Below are positions 5,786-8,558 of a stretch of 8,558 bases of DNA, in pieces. Source of the DNA: an uncultured Ruminococcus sp. (GTDB lineage Bacteria > Bacillota > Clostridia > Oscillospirales > Ruminococcaceae); contig CAMVIL010000036.1 in assembly GCA_947167535.1 (NCBI GenBank), positions 1 through 8,558 of the forward strand. The letters are read 5' to 3'. The position numbers and the translations under genes are program-made. Below the pieces are notes generated by a model that was not told the origin of the DNA, did no database searches, and saw only the letters and a program-made list of their open reading frames with translations. The first letter of the stretch is position 1, and each line of letters opens with the position of its first letter.

Positions 5786-7504
5786 TTACTTTATGGTAAC
5801 TGTAACGATCCTGCTGTTGAGCGAGGAAAGATCCCACACTCCGCCGACCTTTGCAGCAACTACCAGCTTGTAGGTCTTGCCGGGAGTCAGCTTGGGAGAC
5901 GTGAAGGAAGTCACCGACGGCGCGATGTCCTGCTTCTGTACCTTCCACTTGCCTGCCAGATATACAGCCACGCCGTAGTTCTGAGCGTTGGGGACAGAAG
6001 TCCAGCTTATCCTGAACTGATGATACTGCTCGTTGCAGTCAACAGAGGTAACAGTCGGATACTGAGCCGCTGCCTTGGGAGTTACAACTATGGCATTGGT
6101 GAAGTCGGAATACCACTCGCCGCCGTACATGGCGAGAACGGCGACCTTGTAGTTGGTGCCCGCAGTAAGACCCTTCAGCACGTAATAGGTATCATCGGTC
6201 GTTGCGAGTATCTGCCACTTTTTGTTCACGAAACCGCATACTGCGTACTGCTCGGCAGCGTTCGCATCGTTCCATTTGAGCAGCACTTCGCCGTCGCCTG
6301 CGGTGTAGTTCACCTTGATATCATCGGGCTCGAAGACGGGTGTGCGCTCCGACAGGTCAAGCCAGTCATTTCCGAAGATCAACTTGGTGTTGTTGTCATA
6401 AACATACTTTATCGCAGCGTATCTGAGATCGTATACATATCCGCTGTCGGGATCGCCGCTTGTAAAGGGCTTCAGGAACAGCAGATCGTCAGCACCTATG
6501 CTTCCGCTGTCACAGTTTGTAATGTCCGCAAGATAATTGTTGCCGTCGTCAAGCCTTACGATGTTCCACATATGGTTGCCGGAAGACGTGCTGCTGCTCA
6601 TCATTCCTGTGGCGGTTATGCAGGAGATCTTCTTGGAGCTGAAAGCAGTCTTGTCGCAGAGATACTTGAACGCCTTGGAATAACCCTCGCAAACAACGTT
6701 GGTGCCGGGATCTCCGTCGAAAACGTAGGTCATCTGCCACGGATCGCCGTAAGCTGCACCGCCGCCTGCTGCTGCATTGTTGTAGGTAACAAGACTGCAG
6801 ATCTCTTTTCTGTATCCCTCGAGCTTCTCGCTGTCGCCGGCACTCGCATACTTCGCGACGATCTCATCGGCTTTCGCCTTAGCCGACTTCGCACGGTTCA
6901 CCTGAGTCTGATCTACCGTATGCTCGCCGACGCCGTAGTCGCCCGAAACGGAGAAGGAATACTGTATCTCGCCGTTGAGCCCGAGCAGATACTCGCGCTT
7001 AGACGAGTCATAAGTCGCAGATAAAGATACCTTAGTATAGGTCATCATTCCCGAGACCTTGTCAAACCAGAATAATTCATACGGACAGTCCGCCTGAAGC
7101 TTATACATCACCCAGGATCTGTCGCAGTCTATCAGTTCGTTTGCCGCTTTCTGCGCATCCGTTGTGATGTATCCGTTGGATACGACCGCATCTATCCCCA
7201 GCTCCTCAGCGCTGAACAGCTGATCCTGATATCCCAGATCTTCCATCGTAACGCTGAACACCGTCGAATCCAGCTTTCCGTCAGCTACATCTGTCACGCA
7301 CTCGCGAAGACGATCATACGTCAGCTCGGTAACAGTTTTTCCCGGTCTTACCGAAGCGCCGACAGAAGTCAGCACGTCAGCGTCAGCCGTAATGGCAGTA
7401 TCCTGCACAAAACGCGAAACACCGCTCCCCATCGGAACAGCCGTACAGATCAGCGTCAGCGCCGCCGCCGTCAAACCGGATATAAGTCTTTTCTCTGCAC
7501 CCAT
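5786..7504 (-). CDS. Exported transglutaminase-like protein with two C-terminal fibronectin-III-like domains
   Basis: I place the start at 7504, giving 572 residues, because GGGAGG (complement of 7513-7518) is eight bases before it and the sequence then opens with a proper signal peptide, MGAEKRLISGLTAAALTLIC. A start 19 codons further up has no such support. Residues about 45-230 are a helical, unassigned N-terminal region. Residues about 255-345 are a transglutaminase-like papain fold with the triad visible: Cys272 in VVCEGYSKAFKYLC, His311 in NHMWNIV and Asp327 in LADITNCD. Two similar fibronectin-III-like domains follow (about 394-477 and 482-572), each with a GKW/KKW and TYY/KTYKL strand pattern. 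There is no sorting motif or membrane tail, so it is probably secreted. Bacterial members may act as proteases or crosslinkers; the substrate is unknown. The gene is monocistronic, with a structured leader. Confidence 0.88.
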   Translation of the reverse strand: MGAEKRLISGLTAAALTLICTAVPMGSGVSRFVQDTAITADADVLTSVGASVRPGKTVTELTYDRLRECVTDVADGKLDSTVFSVTMEDLGYQDQLFSAEELGIDAVVSNGYITTDAQKAANELIDCDRSWVMYKLQADCPYELFWFDKVSGMMTYTKVSLSATYDSSKREYLLGLNGEIQYSFSVSGDYGVGEHTVDQTQVNRAKSAKAKADEIVAKYASAGDSEKLEGYRKEICSLVTYNNAAAGGGAAYGDPWQMTYVFDGDPGTNVVCEGYSKAFKYLCDKTAFSSKKISCITATGMMSSSTSSGNHMWNIVRLDDGNNYLADITNCDSGSIGADDLLFLKPFTSGDPDSGYVYDLRYAAIKYVYDNNTKLIFGNDWLDLSERTPVFEPDDIKVNYTAGDGEVLLKWNDANAAEQYAVCGFVNKKWQILATTDDTYYVLKGLTAGTNYKVAVLAMYGGEWYSDFTNAIVVTPKAAAQYPTVTSVDCNEQYHQFRISWTSVPNAQNYGVAVYLAGKWKVQKQDIAPSVTSFTSPKLTPGKTYKLVVAAKVGGVWDLSSLNSRIVTVTIK

Positions 7505-7510
7505 CTTTTT

Positions 7511-7518
7511 GACCTCCC
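7511..7518 (-). promoter_or_regulatory. Ribosome binding site that fixes the transglutaminase-like start
   Basis: GGGAGGTC on the minus strand sits eight bases (from GGAGG) before the ATG at 7504. It decides against the longer reading frame starting at 7561, whose extra 19 residues would also bury the signal peptide. Confidence 0.85.
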
Positions 7519-7547
7519 TGTAAATCAAGAATAAGCATGAAGCCCCA

Positions 7548-7644
7548 AGCCGCCAACACAACGCAGAACCCGTTCAGCGTCAGGCGGCTCCCGTGCTCTG
7601 CCTTTCGGCGGGTGCGCAGGAGCCAAAAAACCGCGTACCTGCGC
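7548..7644 (-). promoter_or_regulatory. Structured 5' leader with competing stems (candidate cis-regulatory RNA)
   Basis: The leader between the promoter and the start at 7504 is about 150 nt and GC-rich. Stem A pairs GCGCAGG (7638-7644) with CCTGCGC (7614-7620). Stem B pairs GGCTCC (7619-7624) with GGAGCC (7586-7591). Stem C pairs AGCCGCC (7583-7589) with GGCGGCT (7548-7554). B overlaps both A and C, so A plus C and B are alternatives. GCCGAAAGGC (7600-7609) gives a GNRA-loop hairpin. I could not match it to a riboswitch class I know, and no terminator follows stem C. Confidence 0.45.
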
Positions 7645-7659
7645 GTTCCCTTACATTTT

Positions 7660-7688
7660 ATAATATACTAATGTATACGAAAAGTCAA
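7660..7688 (-). promoter_or_regulatory. Promoter of the transglutaminase-like gene
   Basis: On the minus strand TTGACT (complement of 7683-7688) and TATTAT (complement of 7660-7665) are spaced 17 bp, each one base from consensus. Transcription would begin near 7652. Confidence 0.7.
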
Positions 7689-7771
7689 GGATCAGAACAA
7701 ATTTGTACATCCCTTGCCCTAAATTTTCACATAATCACAAATTCGGGGCTCCGTTTTTGTACATTCACACA

Positions 7772-7875
7772 GTCTGACCCGAGCGCAGGCAAGCTTGTAA
7801 GCGCAATTCTCAGTCGGGTAAGCAGTACCCTTCTTCGATCCGGTAATGGTCTCGGAGAGAGTTTATGTACTGCTT
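7772..7875. other. Inverted-repeat-rich non-coding segment of unknown role
   Basis: CCCGA (7778-7782) pairs with TCGGG (7814-7818) and encloses GCGC (7783-7786)/GCGC (7801-7804). AAGCAGTAC (7820-7828) is a perfect 9-bp partner of GTACTGCTT (7867-7875), with TCCG/CGGA inside. GGGTA (7816-7820) can instead pair with TACCC (7826-7830). I see no convincing gene here; a short open frame over 7593-7883 (+) lacks a ribosome site. The segment may be a structured RNA or operator region. Confidence 0.4.
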
Positions 7876-7938
7876 CGGCTTGAAATAGTGAGGTTAATAT
7901 ATTCGTATTTCTTAAATGAACACAAACGCTTGTCGAAA

Positions 7939-7978
7939 TTTTAACACACTTATTGACATTTTAACAAACCTATTGACA
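7939..7978 (+). repeat. Tandem 20-nt direct repeat duplicating the -35 region
   Basis: TTTTAACACACTTATTGACA at 7939-7958 is followed immediately by a copy at 7959-7978 that differs at two positions. Each ends in TTGACA; the second is the -35 box of the promoter of the BspA-like gene. A near-palindrome ACAAACGCTTGT lies just upstream at 7922-7933. Confidence 0.75.
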
Positions 7979-8001
7979 TTGGTAATTCTAAGTGCTATAA
8001 T
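7973..8001 (+). promoter_or_regulatory. Promoter of the BspA-like gene
   Basis: TTGACA (7973-7978) and TATAAT (7996-8001) are perfect hexamers with a 17-bp spacer, and TGC before the -10 gives an extended -10. The leader to the TTG at 8062 is about 54 nt. Confidence 0.85.
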
Positions 8002-8061
8002 GACTTGTGGCAGATACAGATATATACATTTTTTCGTTAAATTTTTTTGGGGGTTATTAAA

Positions 8062-8558
8062 TTGCAGATTAAAAAACTTATAGCAGTAGTCATGTCATTA
8101 TGCATGGTGGCAGGAGTGTCGACCTACGGTGCGCCCGCTGTCACACAGAGCATAACCGCGCAGGCGACAGATGTTATTACCGGAAAATGCTATTCATTTG
8201 ATCTGAACACAGGCGTGCTTTTGATCAAGGGCAAAGTTGACGGCGATGAATTAAGGAACTTCGGCTATAAGGAGTATGTAGATTCCGTTAAAGTCGAGAG
8301 CGGAACCGTTTTTCCGGCAGATTGCAGTAATCTGTTCGCAAACTATTATTGTACTTCTATCAATCTTTCAGGGGCAAATACTGCCAATGTTACAACAATG
8401 AGCCGTATGTTCTACAATTGCTGGAGTATGACCAGTCTTAATTTAAACGGAGTCAATACAAGCAATGTCACGGATATGTCCTATATGTTCTATCATTGTC
8501 ACAATCTTGGAACCATTGATGTAAGCAAATTCAAGACAAGCAAGGTCACAAATATGAG
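8062..8558 (+). CDS. BspA-like surface protein with DUF285 repeats, TTG start (3' end beyond window)
   Basis: The 165 codons present are the N-terminal part. I place the start at TTG 8062: GGGGG at 8049-8053 is eight bases upstream, an in-frame stop lies at 8038, and this start supplies the QIKK positive end of a signal peptide (QIKKLIAVVMSLCMVAGVS). The first in-frame ATG, at 8092, would remove the basic end. Residues about 37-105 are a lead-in. From 106 on the protein consists of 26-residue repeats (106-131, 132-157, then cut) of the form NTSNVTDMSYMFYHC-x-NL, the BspA-like DUF285 leucine-rich-repeat pattern. Such proteins are exposed or secreted and often adhesive in gut bacteria; that role is inferred. 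The codons look more AT-rich by eye than in the neighbouring genes. The anchor and true length are unknown because the gene leaves the window. Confidence 0.85.
   Translation, partial: MQIKKLIAVVMSLCMVAGVSTYGAPAVTQSITAQATDVITGKCYSFDLNTGVLLIKGKVDGDELRNFGYKEYVDSVKVESGTVFPADCSNLFANYYCTSINLSGANTANVTTMSRMFYNCWSMTSLNLNGVNTSNVTDMSYMFYHCHNLGTIDVSKFKTSKVTNM

Noticed and set aside
5681..7024. 447-codon plus-strand open frame
   Set aside because: It is antisense to the transglutaminase-like gene and begins inside the leuC promoter and the terminator. It has no ribosome site and a composition typical of a reverse-complement shadow.
7519..7652. T-box or cyclic-di-GMP riboswitch in the transglutaminase-like leader
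   Set aside because: I could not find the T-box sequence or the conserved GEMM core blocks, and no terminator follows. Only a generic structured leader can be supported.
7831..7850. tRNA-like T-loop (TTCGATCC) in the structured segment
   Set aside because: The flanking bases do not form the 5-bp T-arm, and no acceptor stem or anticodon arm at the right spacing is present.
7593..7883. 96-codon plus-strand open frame in the divergent intergenic region
   Set aside because: No ribosome site precedes it, it crosses the leader and promoter of the transglutaminase-like gene, and the translation has no recognisable domain. The DNA inverted repeats explain the segment better.

Overview
The window looks like chromosome from a gut or rumen Clostridia bacterium, most likely Ruminococcus or a close relative (Oscillospiraceae/Ruminococcaceae). 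The reasons are a lipoprotein-type GH26 mannanase, exported transglutaminase-like and BspA-like proteins, short clostridial-type LeuC and LeuD subunits, strong GGAGG ribosome sites, and -35/-10 promoters that repeatedly carry the Gram-positive TGn extension. The organism call is inference from protein style; no rRNA is present.

Layout. Positions 1-352 (-) hold the N-terminal part of a lipoprotein with a biotinyl-lipoyl-like (HlyD-type) domain, probably an efflux or ABC membrane-fusion component. It is divergent from a cytidylate-kinase-like gene at 681-1307 (+), and each has its own extended -10 promoter. The kinase gene converges on a GH26 beta-mannanase lipoprotein gene at 1724-3382 (-). 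Between their two terminators (1308-1723) lies a roughly 214-bp non-coding element bounded by 31-nt imperfect inverted repeats and filled with copies of a 12-mer in both orientations. It looks like a MITE-like or REP-like palindromic element. The mannanase has its own promoter and a LacI-family-like operator.

Positions 3555-5616 (-) form a compact leucine-biosynthesis operon, leuC, a Dabb-domain gene and leuD, in that transcriptional order. It has a near-consensus promoter (5685-5713) and a terminator (3502-3536). The small Dabb (stress-responsive A/B barrel) gene between the two isopropylmalate isomerase subunits is unusual.

Positions 5786-7504 (-) encode an exported transglutaminase-like protein with two C-terminal fibronectin-III-like domains. 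The gene is preceded by a leader of about 150 nt with mutually exclusive stems. Divergent from it, a BspA-like repeat surface protein starts at a TTG (8062) and runs off the right edge. The 557-bp interval between these two genes carries both promoters, a second structured segment (7772-7875) and a tandem 20-nt duplication that includes the -35 box.

Functionally, the window mixes housekeeping metabolism (leucine synthesis, a nucleotide-kinase-like protein) with surface and secreted functions (mannan degradation, membrane-fusion lipoprotein, transglutaminase-like and BspA-like proteins). The most unexplained sequence is non-coding: the palindromic element at 1456-1669 and the structured region between the two surface-protein genes.
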